64,000 nt of DNA, taken from the NCBI GenBank assembly GCA_030533445.1, contig CM060062.1, forward strand, positions 18,370,164 through 18,434,163, read 5' to 3'. The position numbers and the translations under genes are program-made. The DNA comes from Cyprinodon diabolis. Taxonomy: Eukaryota > Chordata > Actinopteri > Cyprinodontiformes > Cyprinodontidae. Shown in pieces: positions 23,861 through 37,700 of the stretch; the stretch's first letter is position 1; each line of letters begins with the position of its first letter. The notes beneath the pieces are model-generated. The model worked only from the letters and a program-made list of their open reading frames with translations, was not told the DNA's origin and ran no database searches.

Positions 23861-25739
23861 AAAACAAAAAAAAAACAAGCCGATGTATTATTTACCACCA
23901 GGTAGATTTCCTATTTTTTGAACACCTGATGAATGCTTTTCTAAAATATTTCTTTTTTGCAGAGCTAATAGAATTTGTCTATTTATTTCTCCAGAATTTA
24001 ATTTATAGACAGCATGAGTGAGCAGAGTATAATTCAAAGTAATTGACCTTCAAGGAGAAAAATTTTTTTTTTCAAAGCACAATGCATTTCATAAATCTAA
24101 TCTAACCACCTGATGCTATGTTAACATCAGTAAGAACATATGTTTTACATTTTTATAGCTGCTTGACATGTGCTGCTAACCACAATACAGAAAAGGTGTG
24201 TATGTGTGCTGCCGTGACAGGGGATTTGTATTAGAGCTGACCAAAAATGCTTCCCCTTACTTGGCATTTAGCTACCATCAGTCTGGAATTAGCCTCTGGA
24301 AATTGTCTCTCCAGTCCACTTGTGCATCAGAGTAATCCAGGGTCAGATATTTCCACGGGGATAATGTCCAAGTTCTATGTGGCAATGCCCACCTTTGTTT
24401 ACGCTGCACCAGCCACAGTTCCATGGACGTGGCAGTGGGTTGCTCCGTTCCGTTGGATTTCTCCAGGTTGTTCACTCTTTTACGTCAAGGTCTGGTGTGT
24501 GTTTGTGTGGAGCATGTTTAGCTGCAATGGTAAAATAAGTGGTACTTCTTTAGTCTAGCCAGCGATGGCACCTCTTGAATCAAGCCTTTGATTCAGAGTG
24601 CCAATTAAAACAGAAGACTTGTACTATTTTGGACAGACAAAACATCTGTTTTCATAGCTTCCTGAGTGGAGCTTCCAGGATGGTGGGTTGGTTGTGTAAG
24701 CCTATGTATTTACACGAACTATATAAATGTGTAACTTTATGATAAACCAATAGAGGAGAATTATGCACACACAGCCCAACTGATAGACACACATTTATTG
24801 TTGTTTAAGTCGTTGGTTTACCTTTAGACAGCTACATCCATCTTACCTCAATGGCCTTATTGCCTAACAGTACTCTGATGTTTTTCCTTCCAAACACAAA
24901 AACAGTACTCTTTGCTTTGTCTTTATTGCTTTAAGTTTTTTGTACATATCATAGGGTTCTCTGCTGTGCCAAATGTCTTATTGTTTTGATTTGGATTTGT
25001 GGGGTATAAATAATGTGTGACTTTGCGCCACTGATTCTACGATATAGCATTTTTTTTTAGCTAGTTTGAATCAATGCTGGTTTTGGTATATAGTGAGAAT
25101 GTAAATACCTCCGGCAGTTACAAAGCAAATCTTTGTCTAAAAAAGTTTTATAGGCACCAACTTCACATCAAATTCTTATAATAACCATATTGCAATAAAA
25201 AAAAAATTCTTAATTTGAGGGTTGTTTTGAGCTGTTGTTCATGAAGTAAGGGCAAACTTTATTTCCATAAGGTTTTAAACACTAGTATAATGTAAACATT
25301 TAGGTTTCCTGATATGCTCATTACAACTAATTGCCAAAAGATGACCAAAGAATATTTTAAAACGAGTCCCCTGATGTCTGCTAGCTACTAGCTCCATTGT
25401 CTTAGTGAAACAATGAAACAAAGCCATCTAAAGAAGCTAATGGTGTCCCTACCTTGATTATTCCCTCAAAAAGAATCAAAGAAAGGTTAAGAATCAATTA
25501 TCTAAATGGTTACTGATTTCTCATTTAGCATTTCATATTTTTTAACTAAATACTGTTTTATTTTAACTTAGCATAAGCCAGATCGATATGTTAGTTCAGT
25601 TTGATTTCTACCCAGTGTCCATCTGCACAGGCTCCTGTAGAAAGGCTTCCCAATAGGGAGGGACATTCAGTATAATTCTCTGAGCTGATTGGGTAAAATC
25701 ACCAATTAGCAACTGCCTCCCATGTTGCAACTGCTTCCC
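23861..25739. other. AT-rich intergenic, no gene seen
   Basis: A 103-codon + frame from 24247 has no recognisable domain and an overlapping minus frame of similar quality. No repeat family recognised. Confidence 0.45.
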
Positions 25740-25965
25740 AACTGCCAAATATTTACCGTTTGTATGTGGCGTGTTCCTCATCCATGACAATTCCAATGTT
25801 TTCCTGGTACATCTCAGATGAAAGCATGTCCCTCCATTTAGAAATGTCAAGTTTTACATCAGTAATGCCAGCTTTAGACACTTGGTTGTCCATAATAGTA
25901 ACTAAAGGAGACAGTATTATAATTATAGCATCCCTCTGAAGCTTCTTTAAATGTTTCACAACTAG
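25740..25965 (-). pseudogene. RecQ-like helicase fragment
   Basis: On the minus strand one frame reads ILSPLVTIMDNQVSKAGI, resembling helicase motif Ia (SPL..LM..QV), and then KWRDMLSSEMYQENIGIVMD followed by EEHATYK, resembling motif II (DEAH with one change) and the spacer typical of RecQ-like helicases that are multi-copy in fish genomes. No motif I (Walker A) or later motifs are found nearby. It is likely a relic of a mobile or retroposed helicase gene. Similarity is judged by eye. Confidence 0.45.
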
Positions 25966-27500
25966 CAGAGTTAACTAATAAATCCTATTTCTTACCAGAT
26001 CTGGTCAGGAGGGACAAAAAACATCTTCCCCATCAACAAAGGCACAAATCCTCACCTTTTACAAATTTTTCAAAAAGAAACAAAGGGGTTTTCCAGCTAA
26101 AGCAAGCACAGCCATGTTTGTTTTACTTTATCCTGCCACTCCGGTTTACGTGAAGCATGTCACTCCCTTAAATTGGTTTAAAACATTGCTGTGTTCAAGA
26201 TTAATGCATCTATTGGCTTCTAGCAAGATGTACTGTATTATAGGGAGTTTGTGAATTTCATAAACCTTGCAACAGTTCGTCTTGCTTGCAAGGTAAGTTT
26301 TATTAACTCATTGGAATTGCATTTAGAATTTGTTTGAACACATTTTAATTAAATGATTTTGAAATAAAATTCTTACATTTTGGAATGGATTTTGTTGTGA
26401 AGGTCTTTCAAAAGGTGCAGAGTTATCTGTTCGACCATGAATTGAGTTTGAATCACACTTTCATCTGTCATCCTAAAACACCTATGTTACAGTAGGTGTA
26501 TGTTTACAGAACAACACATGACAGTAGGGAAGTTATTTTAATAAAGAACATTAGACACAGCAGCATCTAATTACAGAACATTGTGATCTGCAGATAAATT
26601 TGAGCATCATGTAATGGTTATTTAAGCTTTGATCACTGAACTAAAATCCTTTGCTTGTTTATTGAAGCACAGCAGCTTATTAGCTTTGCAGTGTAAACAT
26701 TAACCACTGCCGTCTCACTACATACAATGAAAAGAGTGAATGCTCGTTTCACAATTGGATTCATTGTAACAGGATGCCTGTAGCCCACTGGAGGCAGTGC
26801 ATCAGTAAGTAGCTTCTTCCGCATCTTTGATCCGCAGCCTACACCAACCACTTCCCAGTTGGATCAGTTTGAATTTGTCATGTTCTTCCCTAACTCATAC
26901 CATAGATTGGATCTTTCTACTGTTAAACAGGCTGCAACGTTCCAGATGTTCGCAGCTGTCTGTATCTGGTTTGGCTTTGTTCTGGGAAGTTATGCTTTTT
27001 TAACTGACCTCAATAAGACCTTTCCAGCCTCTTTTCTTTTACCACCTGGATGCTCAGTCTCCTCCTCCACAAAGGAAGAGATGTTTCCCTGTCTACAGAG
27101 TGGAATAGAGGGAATCTGTAGGTCGAGCAAACATGAGGCTGCAGCCAAAGCTCCTGATACTCGCAGGTGATGGATAGGTTTTAGGGCAGATTTTGAGTAA
27201 CAAACGTTGCTTACCTTTTTGCTTTAAAGTATTCATGAGGATCTTCCACCTAGACTGAACTTTTCTCCTACAGACTTGAGTGCACTCCTGCATAAAACAA
27301 ATTTCACTCACTGGAGATTTAAGGTATTCATGTTTTGAACATTAAGTTTAGAAAGTAGACAAGTTTTTGATTGACGTTCTGATCAAAATGTGGAGATACA
27401 TGCTTAGATGGATGAAAATGTAAGATCCTGGCAGAGTTAAAGTCTTGCATCCCTTTAAATATGTTTACATGTTTTATTTAGAGCGTATCTTTTCTAGTAA
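25966..27500. other. Intergenic, no gene seen
   Basis: AT-rich. The 103-codon + frame from 26859 has no domain or supporting splice context. Confidence 0.45.
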
Positions 27501-28110
27501 CACCGGTGCAAACAGCTTATATTCATCTGCCGTTTTCAGATGCATCACAGCTTGAGCTGGTGCACATGAATCCTTTCCTTCACTGCTGCTCGCCCCCACA
27601 CACCCTCATTGACAAACACATGAACATGAAGGCAGGCATCACACATACAGAATTAGCTACCCTGAGACAGAGCGCTGTATTGGGTTTTCTTCAGGAAGCG
27701 CAGCTCCTCCAAAGCGATGGTCAGATGAAAGGCAAAGAGTTGTATCGATCGGCCCAGAGCAGGGGATGGTGGTGGAGAAGCGGTGAGTGTGAGTGGACTC
27801 AAATACAGAGCCTATCACTGTGTGTGTGTGTATGGGTGTTTGTCTGATGCAGGGCTGCCAGCCAGGCGAGGAGCAAAAGGCCAGAGGAGTATGAGGGTTG
27901 TGAGGGGAGGGCAGTGAGTTGTCGCAGTGGCCCCATGGTTCCACCGTAACCCCCTGGCCTCTCGGTGGAGAATCTACAGCACACACGCCTGCAAACATTC
28001 CCAACACCAGTCTGCTGTTGTTGATGAGAACTGTCAGAGAATGAAACAATATGGCTGCAAGCAAGAGACACAGGGTTGACAAACACACAGAAACATCCAG
28101 TTATCTTGTC
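27501..28110. other. GC-richer unique patch
   Basis: Mid-GC DNA with a short TG run (about 27819-27831) and overlapping frames on both strands. It resembles the other low-repeat patches and could be conserved non-coding sequence. Confidence 0.3.
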
Positions 28111-29380
28111 TCACACTTTGAATAAAGAGTATTTTAAACTTTCTTTCACAGGGCTAAATGTGACGATACTACTTCTACTGTACGTTTTAATAGAAGGTGG
28201 GGAAGGTTATTTGTTTTATATGCTTACAATCATGTAAAATTTAAATTTGAATTCAAATCTCTATTATGAATTCAATATTTTCATAAGAGAAAGTTTTGAT
28301 CCTTTGTGATTATGCAGTAACTGATTGACATCTGAACAACAAAACTGTCTATGTCAATGAAAAAAGTAACTTGGACTTCTGTTATTTACATTTATATAAT
28401 GTATTAGAGGTGTATCTCAATAGGAACACACAAAAACGTTTATCTGTTGCAATAATTCAATTTAAAAATGTTAGATATGATATAATTATTACTAACATAG
28501 GTACAGTATGTATTCCAAGATTTATTTCTGCTAGATTTGACGATTACAGCTTAAAGGTAATGTAAACCAAGTTTCTTAGAAAAAAAGGACATTACAAAGG
28601 TCCAATGAGAAAGGATTTCAAATCCAAAAATGTAGTGTTGTGGTCAACGCAAGCATTGGGAAGTCTGTAAGAGCTTCTCAGCAGACAGTGGCGCAGCCTC
28701 AACAAGGAGAGTAAAGGAAAAAGTTAACTTATAAATAAATGAGCTGTTATTATTATAATATGATATTGTTATATTTTTGGAAAGTTTAATAGAAGGAGAA
28801 AGTGTGTTAGAAGAAAAATGGACACAAACAGCAATATAAGCAGGCTTGGGAGGATTGAGAAGCAAACCGATGTGATGAGTTGTGGGTTTTGAGTGAGATT
28901 CCCCTCGAGTGGACTGGGGTCGGACCCTGAGATTTAGGACCTACCACACAAACATGCCCTGGAGATACGGCCACAACTAATAATCTTTTTCTCTCCTAAA
29001 TTAAGTGCATTCTGTTAAAATCCGAAAAGCAGTGGGAATTTTCCTTTTTCTTCCGAAGCTAACCATGAGTAGCGATAGAAGCCGATAAAAAAGTATTCCT
29101 CCATATTTTATAGTTATGGACACTATGCTTGATGCTATACTATGCTTGCATCACAGGAGCTTATAAATATTTTATATCTACAGGTTGCACAAAGATGTGT
29201 TGTCTGGTAGCATTAATATATAAAGAAGCTACTGTTTGGAGTAGCTGGATATTCTGATTTTTTTTAATGAGAAATCTGAATATCCAGCTTTGTACAACTG
29301 TGATGCAGCATTATATAGCAGCATTGGATTTTTGTTACATTTCTTTAGCCAATAAATACATTTATCTTTTGCATTTTTCA
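28111..29380. other. AT-rich spacer
   Basis: No gene or element recognised. Confidence 0.5.
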
Positions 29381-29700
29381 TTATGGATCCAGAAACAACA
29401 AGCAAGCAGCAGGCTGTGGCATGTTTAAATCCTCCCCCAGCTGCCTTATCAGATTCATTTGGGCCAGTACAAGACCATGTGTGGACTTGGGTTAGGTGTT
29501 GTCGACCCCGTGTGTGCTTTGTGCCCCAAGGGAGAGATCGGCCCGGGCGGCTTGCTAATTGAAATGTGTTGGCGACTCATTGACGTCTCGGCTCCAGTTT
29601 CAGGGCTATTTCAACTGCGGTGCTGATTGCTGGTTTCACATCTCATCGGTAGGAGAAAAAATCAATAGTAGCTGGTACAACTCAGGTTTATTCCTTGCAA
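29381..29700. promoter_or_regulatory. Candidate conserved non-coding element
   Basis: A GC-rich, repeat-free island in AT-rich DNA, with CTTATCAGATTC, GCTAATTGAAATG (about 29554-29566) and TGACGTC (29581-29587, CRE/AP-1-like). No open frame of interest. The call rests on composition and motif content only. Confidence 0.3.
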
Positions 29701-30524
29701 GCAGACATTATTGCTTTGCAGAGGTGAGTGTGATATAGATATATATATATATTTGTCATTTTGTAGTCAAGGTTAAGCCAGAACAGCTGGACTCTTCTCA
29801 AACGGCTAATCGGTTTTGGGAAGAGGTTTTCATTGAAATCAGGGAATCAGGTGTTGAACAGAATCAAAATACCAGGTTCTTTCTTCATTTTATGTAAAAA
29901 TGTCTTTGTTTTTATCTTGAAGAATTGTTACCAATCTGGATTGTTACGTAAAAACCTTAATAAAGCATTTGCATAAGTATAACCCCCCCGCCCCAAAAAA
30001 GCCTAAAGAAAACCTAAAAACATTAGTTAAACAAAACTAAACAAAAATGGTCAATTTCACAGCAGTGGAGGCATTTTAGAGTATCTACTGTGCAAAGCAT
30101 CTTAAACAAAACGGGTGTGAGTTTATGCTGGAAGCCTGAGGGAACACAGTACAGGACTGAATGTTCCAGCCTTTTCCCACTCTGCCTTCAGACTTTTTAA
30201 CAAAAATGTGTATTAATCATGACTTTTTTTGGCTCCGCAGACTTAAGGTTACGACACAGACATCCAGCTCTAATGCGACTTTTTAATTTACTTATGCTAT
30301 TTACTTTCACCACATCACTTTAGTTAAGAAAATTATGCGATACATGGCTAATTTGCATTGGGAAACTACCAAGTACATATCCGATTATAATATTTTCAGT
30401 ATACTTAGATTTTTCATTATATATTTAAAGCTCTGACAGAATAATTGAAGCTGGTCAGATTTATCATGAAGATAGATAGAGCTAAGTACAGGTTTATCCT
30501 GAAATAACAATAAAACTATCTGCA
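29701..30524. other. AT-rich spacer
   Basis: Contains a short TA repeat (about 29735-29752). No gene recognised. Confidence 0.5.
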
Positions 30525-30660
30525 GTTGACCAGTGGCTGGGGTGGAGGTTTTTACCCTCCAGCAGGACAAAAGCACCAAACAAATATCCAGAGCTACGAT
30601 GGACTGGTTAGATCCAAGCAATGGTGGAAACACTTGGAAAAAAGATGTTTACTGATTCTC
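30525..30660 (+). mobile_element. Tc1-like transposase fragment
   Basis: The stretch GAGGTTTTTACCCTCCAGCA followed by GGACAAAAGCACCAAAC and AGAGCTACGATGGACTGG corresponds to the Tc1 region around the second catalytic Asp (QQDN-type). The Asp codon itself is lost here: the reading is LQQDKSTKQ. No terminal repeats are present. Confidence 0.5.
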
Positions 30661-31579
30661 TCAATCCAATCATTATACAGTCATGATCCAAATGTAGACA
30701 GCTGTGTTCTTCTTCAGATTCTTGATTATTTTAGAGCCCACTTCGGCTTAAAGTACATTTATCTGGTCAAGTATAGTGACACAACAAAACATATCTCATA
30801 AGAGTTCAATTTAAGCACTGATATCTAGACATATTCATGGTTTTCTTGAGAATAAGAAAATCACTTAAGTATACATCATTATCTATTATCTATTTTTTGG
30901 TTAATCAGCACAATTATATACACCCAGCAGTATGCACATTGGAGTTAAAGTTGCTTACCTGCATATCACTTTTTTTGGGGTCCTTATCAGTTTTCTTCCC
31001 ATAATTGTACATTTCAATTAAATAAAAAACAAAAGTAAAAAAAAAAACAAACCACTTGACTTCATTTCCACGTTTGAAGACGTTTCGCTTCCCATCCAGG
31101 AAGCTTTTTCAATTGTACATTTCAATATGCTATGGAGAAAGATGAGCAGAAAATGAACATCTGTAGATTAGCGCACTTTTTAGATTTCTATTTCCTCTTT
31201 ATTTTTAGGAATAATTGTTGTAATTTATGCATAATTTTTCCCGCCACTTCTTTCCCTATGTGCTTCTTTTTTTCAGCACACTAAAAAAAATCAAATACTA
31301 TTTGAAGGATAATTTATTTGAGCAACTCATTTCACTAAGACAAATATAGATGAATCAAACACAGACTGAGGTTTTCTAGTATTTATTTCTGGTGATTATT
31401 ATTTTCCATCCACAGCTAATGAAAACGGTATATTTGACATTAAATACAAAAAGTGTGCCTGGTGAAAAGTATGTTTAATACCTGCAAACAGGTTGGTATT
31501 TTCCAATAGGTCCAACAAACACGCAGACGAGCCTCATCATATTGCATATTCTTATATGTTAACTGCAGACCCTAAATTC
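30661..31579. other. AT-rich spacer with a small dispersed-repeat scrap
   Basis: At about 31065-31115 a GACGTTTCGCTTCCCATCCA segment followed by GGAAGC resembles a dispersed fish repeat I have seen but cannot classify. Nothing else is recognised. Confidence 0.35.
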
Positions 31580-31815
31580 TAGGGGGGGTTCTAGGAGAGG
31601 GTTGGCCTAGTGGTTAGAGCGGTTGCTCTGAGAAGGTTCCTAGTACCCGGTTCCATCCCCGCAGCCTGCACTCTGGGTTCCTGAGCGAGACCCTTAACCC
31701 CACACAGCTCCCCGTTTGCACACAATGGCAGCCCACTGCTCCCCGAGGGGATGGGTTAAATGCATAGAGTGAATTTCCCCATTGTGGGACAATAACGGGA
31801 TTTACATAATTTGCT
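31580..31815 (+). mobile_element. tRNA-derived SINE
   Basis: The head carries an A-box-like TGGCCTAGTGGTTAGAG (about 31603-31619) and a B-box-like GGTTCCATCCC (about 31650-31660), so it derives from a tRNA. The body (CTGAGCGAGACCCTTAACCC, CACTGCTCCCCGAGGGGATG, GGTTAAATGCATAGAG, TTTCCCCATTGTGGGAC) is the common fish form. It ends near 31805 in AATAACGGGATTTAC. Internal Pol III boxes look largely intact. Confidence 0.75.
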
Positions 31816-32902
31816 TTTGCTCTGACCTCATGGTGTCAGTATTTTTGCCAAATTTTTCACTAATTGTCCCCATTATTTGAAAGTTATACCATCCAGGGGT
31901 CTAATTATTCGCTAAACTGTGGACATTAAAACGGAACCAGCACATATCAATGAGTTCTGTGCACAGAGCTTTGTTTTGAATCAGTAAGCCGGATCTCTTG
32001 AAGGCTAATGTAGCCCACTATCTGGGCTTTGGCTGCTGGCGCTGGTACCCTTCAAACACAGAGAGAGCCCTTTGAAAAATGGATTGCGAAAGAGATAAGA
32101 AATAATTTATGTTCCTATCACTGCCTCGCACAAATATGGTGGGGAATACTGTGCCAATAACTCCCACAAACTCAGAGAGGCACGCTATCTTTTACTGCAC
32201 AAATTATTAACGGCGCTTGGGAGGAAGGGGAGACGCTGTGCATTTTTTTCTGGATAGACTTGGCTCATTGCTTGTCGAAGCCTGAAGTTCGCCACCGAGC
32301 TTAACAACCAAAGATAAGGACTCCTGAACTGCAACGGGGGCTTTAATACAAGACGGAGTAAACAATGATGTCAATTTTTTATTCAGTTATTTAAAACTAA
32401 GCTGCATTGAGTAAAAGTTTCATTAAGACAAGATGAGAGACTGGAAAATCTTTGCTCTCTGTGTGCGTGTGCTCGTGTTGTGTTGGTGTGCGTGAACAGG
32501 GAATAAAAGGAGGAGGCGAAGGGAGGGGGGGGGAGTCCAAAGGGGAGTGTTGAGGGAGGATACTCGGGGTCGGGTGTCCGCTCGCCTCTGTCGGCTGGCG
32601 TTGACAGCTACAGACGCTGGTCTAAAATGAGAATCCTCCTGGGCCGCCTGCCTGCCCATCCAGCAAGAAAATAAATCCCATGTGGAAGAGCCGCTGTGTG
32701 GGATCAGAGACAGCCGCCTGACCCCCCAGATCCACTGGGGGAGGCCAAGGACGCCGACACGACAGCAGAACCCCTTCCCTCCCAGTCCTCCTCCTCCCCT
32801 CTAGGTTTAATGTTACGCTGCCTGCTTGCCAACTCTAAAATTCTGGAGATACAGAGCTGCTGGCTGGCCCCACTGTTTCAGGTTTAAAAGGGGCTTAGGA
32901 TC
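31816..32902. other. Low-repeat region with two candidate regulatory patches
   Basis: About 32000-32230 and 32450-32800 are unique and GC-richer than their surroundings. The second contains purine-rich AGGGAGGGGGGGGGAG at about 32519-32534. Short frames lack domains. No gene called. Confidence 0.35.
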
Positions 32903-32927
32903 TTATATATATATATATAGATATATA

Positions 32928-32967
<40 letters not shown>

Positions 32968-32973
32968 TATATA

Positions 32974-33043
<70 letters not shown>
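32903..33043. repeat. TA microsatellite (left), Tc1 target
   Basis: A long TA dinucleotide tract with two embedded TAGATATATATCTA palindromes. The Tc1 element inserted at its last TA (33042-33043). Confidence 0.95.
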
Positions 33044-33046
<3 letters not shown>

Positions 33047-34647
33047 TGGGGCAAAAAAGTATTTAGTCAGCCAGCAATAGTGCAAGTTCTCCCACTCAAA
33101 AAGATGAGAGAGGCCGGTAATTTTCATCATAGATATACCTCAACTATGAGAGACAAAATGAGAAAAAAAAATCCAGAAAATCACATTGCCTGATTTTTAA
33201 AGAATTTATTTGCAAAATATGGTGGAAAATAAGTATTTGGTCAGTTACAAACAAGCAAGATTTCTGGCTCTCACAGACCTGTAACTTCTTCTGTAAGAGG
33301 CTCCTCTGTCCTCCACTCGTTACCTTCATTAATGGCACCTGTTTGAACCCGTTATCAGTATAAAAGACACCTGTCCACAACCTCAAACAGTCACACTCTA
33401 AACTCCACCATGGCCAAAACTAGAGAGCTGTCAAAGGACACCCGAAACAAAATTATAGACCTGCACCAGGCTGGGAAGTCTGAATCTGCAATAGGTAAAC
33501 AGCTTGGTGTGAAGAAATCAACTGTGGGATCAATTATTAGAAAATGGAAAAGATACAAGACCACTGATAATCTTCCTCGATCTGGGGCTCCACGCAAGAT
33601 CTCACCCCGTGGGGTCAAAATGATCACAAGAACGGTGAGTAAAAATCCCAGAACCACACGGGGGGACCTAGTGAATGACCTGCAGAGAGCTGGGACCAAA
33701 GTAACAAAGGCTACCATCAGTAACACACTACGCCGCCAGGGACTCAAATCCTGCAGTGCCAGACGTGTCCCCCTGCTTAAGCCAGTACATGTCAAGGCCC
33801 GTCTCAAGTTTGCTAGAGAGCATTTGGATGATCCAGACGATGACTGGGAGAATATCATATGGTCAGATGAAACCAAAATAGAACCTTTTGGTAAAAACTC
33901 TACTCGTCGTGTTTGGAGGAGAGAGAATGCTGAGTTGCATCCAAAGAACACCATACCTACAGTGAAGCATGGGGGTGGAAACATCATGCTTTGGGGCTGT
34001 TTTTCTGCTAAGGGACCAGGACGACTGATGCGTGTGAAGAAAAGAATGAATGGGGCCATGTATCGTCAAATTTTGAGTGAAAACTCCTTCCATCAGCAAG
34101 GGCATTGAAGATGAAACGTGGCTGGGTCTTTCAGCATGACAATGATCCCAAACACACCGCCCGGGTAACGAAGGAGTGGCTTCGTAAGAAGCATTTCAAG
34201 GTCCTGGAGTGGCCTAGCCAGTCTCCAGATCTCAACCCCATAGAAAATCTTTGGAGGGAGTTGAAAGTCCGTGTTGCCCAGCGACAGCCCCAGAACATCA
34301 CTGCTCTAGAGGAGATCTGCATGGAGGAATGGGCCAAAATACCAGCAACAGTGTGTGAAAACCTTGTGAAGACTTACAGAAAACGTTTGATCTCTGTCAT
34401 TGCCAACAAAGGGTATATAACAAAGTATTGAGATGAACTTTTGTTATTGACCAAATACTTATTTTCCACCATATTTTGCAAATAAATTCTTTAAAAATCG
34501 GACAATGTGATTTTCTGGATTTTATTTTCTCATTTTGTCTCTCATAGTTGAGGTACATCTATGATGAAAATTATTGGCCTCTCTCATCTTTTTAAGTGGG
34601 AGAACTTGCACTATTGGTGGCTGACTAAATACTTTTTTGCCCCACTG
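33044..34647 (+). mobile_element. Tc1/mariner transposon, Passport/Sleeping Beauty-like, nearly complete
   Basis: The 1604-bp element begins CAGTGGGGCAAAAAAGT and ends with its complement, flanked by TA on both sides (33042-33043 and 34648-34649), the Tc1 signature. Inverted repeats are about 200 bp (33044-33245 and 34446-34647). Each holds two direct repeats of the AAGTATTTAGTCAG / AAGTATTTGGTCAG type, the IR/DR arrangement bound by the transposase N-terminus. The transposase lies between and is broken by one indel. The two ends differ at only a few positions, pointing to a fairly recent arrival. Confidence 0.97.
33410..34431 (+). pseudogene. Tc1 transposase, single frameshift
   Basis: Cut-and-paste DDE transposase, about 340 residues if intact. 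The N-terminus has a paired-like helix-turn-helix ([38 protein letters not shown]), a GRPR-like linker [11 protein letters not shown], and catalytic D153 in IWSDETK (33866-33868), the same number as in Sleeping Beauty. The frame ends at TGA 34106-34108 because one base is missing near 34085. It resumes from 34105 with [18 protein letters not shown] (second Asp) and [11 protein letters not shown] (Glu, 34 residues on), ending ITKY. All three catalytic residues survive; only the frameshift visibly inactivates it. The right-end TIR follows directly. Confidence 0.95.
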
Positions 34648-34649
34648 TA

Positions 34650-34870
34650 TGTTTGACAGGTTTGATTGGAACATACAAAATAGCAGTGACAAAGATTATT
34701 ATTATTATTTTTTTATATATATATTGTCATGCAGCATCGGTATTCGAAGAAGAATATTGCCAACCAATTCTTTCTTTGTAAACATTATTTAAAGAAAATT
34801 GTGTGTTAAGCGCCTGACTCTACACTGGCCAGAGCAGATAACTGGACTAAATAAGGCAATGCTGTTATGA
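34650..34870. other. Spacer between Tc1 and orphan Tc1 end
   Basis: About 220 bases with ATT and TA short tracts; no element recognised. Confidence 0.5.
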
Positions 34871-36849
<1,979 letters not shown>

Positions 36850-37142
36850 TAGTGTTGTGCTGATCCCATTTTTTGGTCCCGATACCGATACCTGATATCT
36901 GGCTGTGCAGTATTGGCTGATACGGATACCATCTGTTTGAAATTGATGTGTGTGTGTGTATATGAAGAACTGCATACTACTTGAATGTAAAATAATTGCC
37001 ATCATGGCTGCTGCCTACTTTTCTGAAGCAGGAAAAAGACTAATACAAAGTAATTCCAATAGAACTTTTTATTGCCTGCCTGGAATGGGTGACAATAGTT
37101 GAATAAACTTTTGGCTCTCAAAATGGTATCGGCACAACACTA
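36850..37142. mobile_element. hAT-type MITE with exact 8-bp target duplication
   Basis: A 293-bp element with inverted ends TAGTGTTGTGCTGATCCC and, complemented, TAGTGTTGTGCCGATACC. It is flanked by ATCAAGAC at 36842-36849 and again at 37143-37150. Eight-base duplications are the hAT hallmark. There is no coding capacity. Confidence 0.93.
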
Positions 37143-37204
37143 ATCAAGACATTGCTTGACTAGAACCTGTCTGACGACATGAGGTAGACTAAGATTAAAA
37201 AAGA

Positions 37205-37700
37205 CAATATATCATTCTCCAGGTTCAAGAAATTTGAATACAGATGAGAGTTGTTGGTGTCTGAAAAGAAGAGCTTTCTAAGCCTTTAGGACTTCAGTGA
37301 ACCTTAGCGAGAACTTTTGTGGAACTGGCCTGTCCACCAAAATGATTCCAAGAACCAATCAGCAGCTCATCCAGGAGGTCAGAAGAGAACCCTGAATACG
37401 GGATAAAATCCACCTTTAACATTGTGGCTTAGATAGGGATTCACTCTCAAACACCCTTCAATACAGCTGCAGCTGTGGAAAGAAGAGTATAAGTGAAAGG
37501 TTCTTCAGAAGTGTCATAAAGGACCTATTTCCAGTCACAAAAGCTCGATAGCAGATGTTGGAACCAAGGCTGACTGAACCATTTTGTCGTTCTCTTGGAG
37601 CCAGATCAGCATAGATGGCTTTTCATTAATGATAAATGTCATCTGCATTTGAAAACTGCATTGTCTTTACTCATTTTATCTTTGTCTGAGATTAAAAATA
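37205..37700 (+). mobile_element. Tc1-like deletion copy (pair member 1)
   Basis: Contains the transposase N-terminal segment ATTCCAAGAACCAATCAGCA and CATCCAGGAGGTCAGAAGAG, followed after a deletion by the 3' region ending TTTGAAAACTGCATTGTCTT and ATCTTTGTCTGAGATTAAAA, known from fish Tc1 3' ends. The 3' ~165 bases are almost identical to 44740-44905. Confidence 0.65.

Noticed and set aside
26859..27170. 103-codon + frame with a hydrophobic stretch
   Set aside because: No signal peptide logic, no domain, no codon or splice support.
31580..31815. Functional tRNA gene
   Set aside because: A- and B-box-like segments are present, but the cloverleaf is not maintained and the body is a known fish SINE type.
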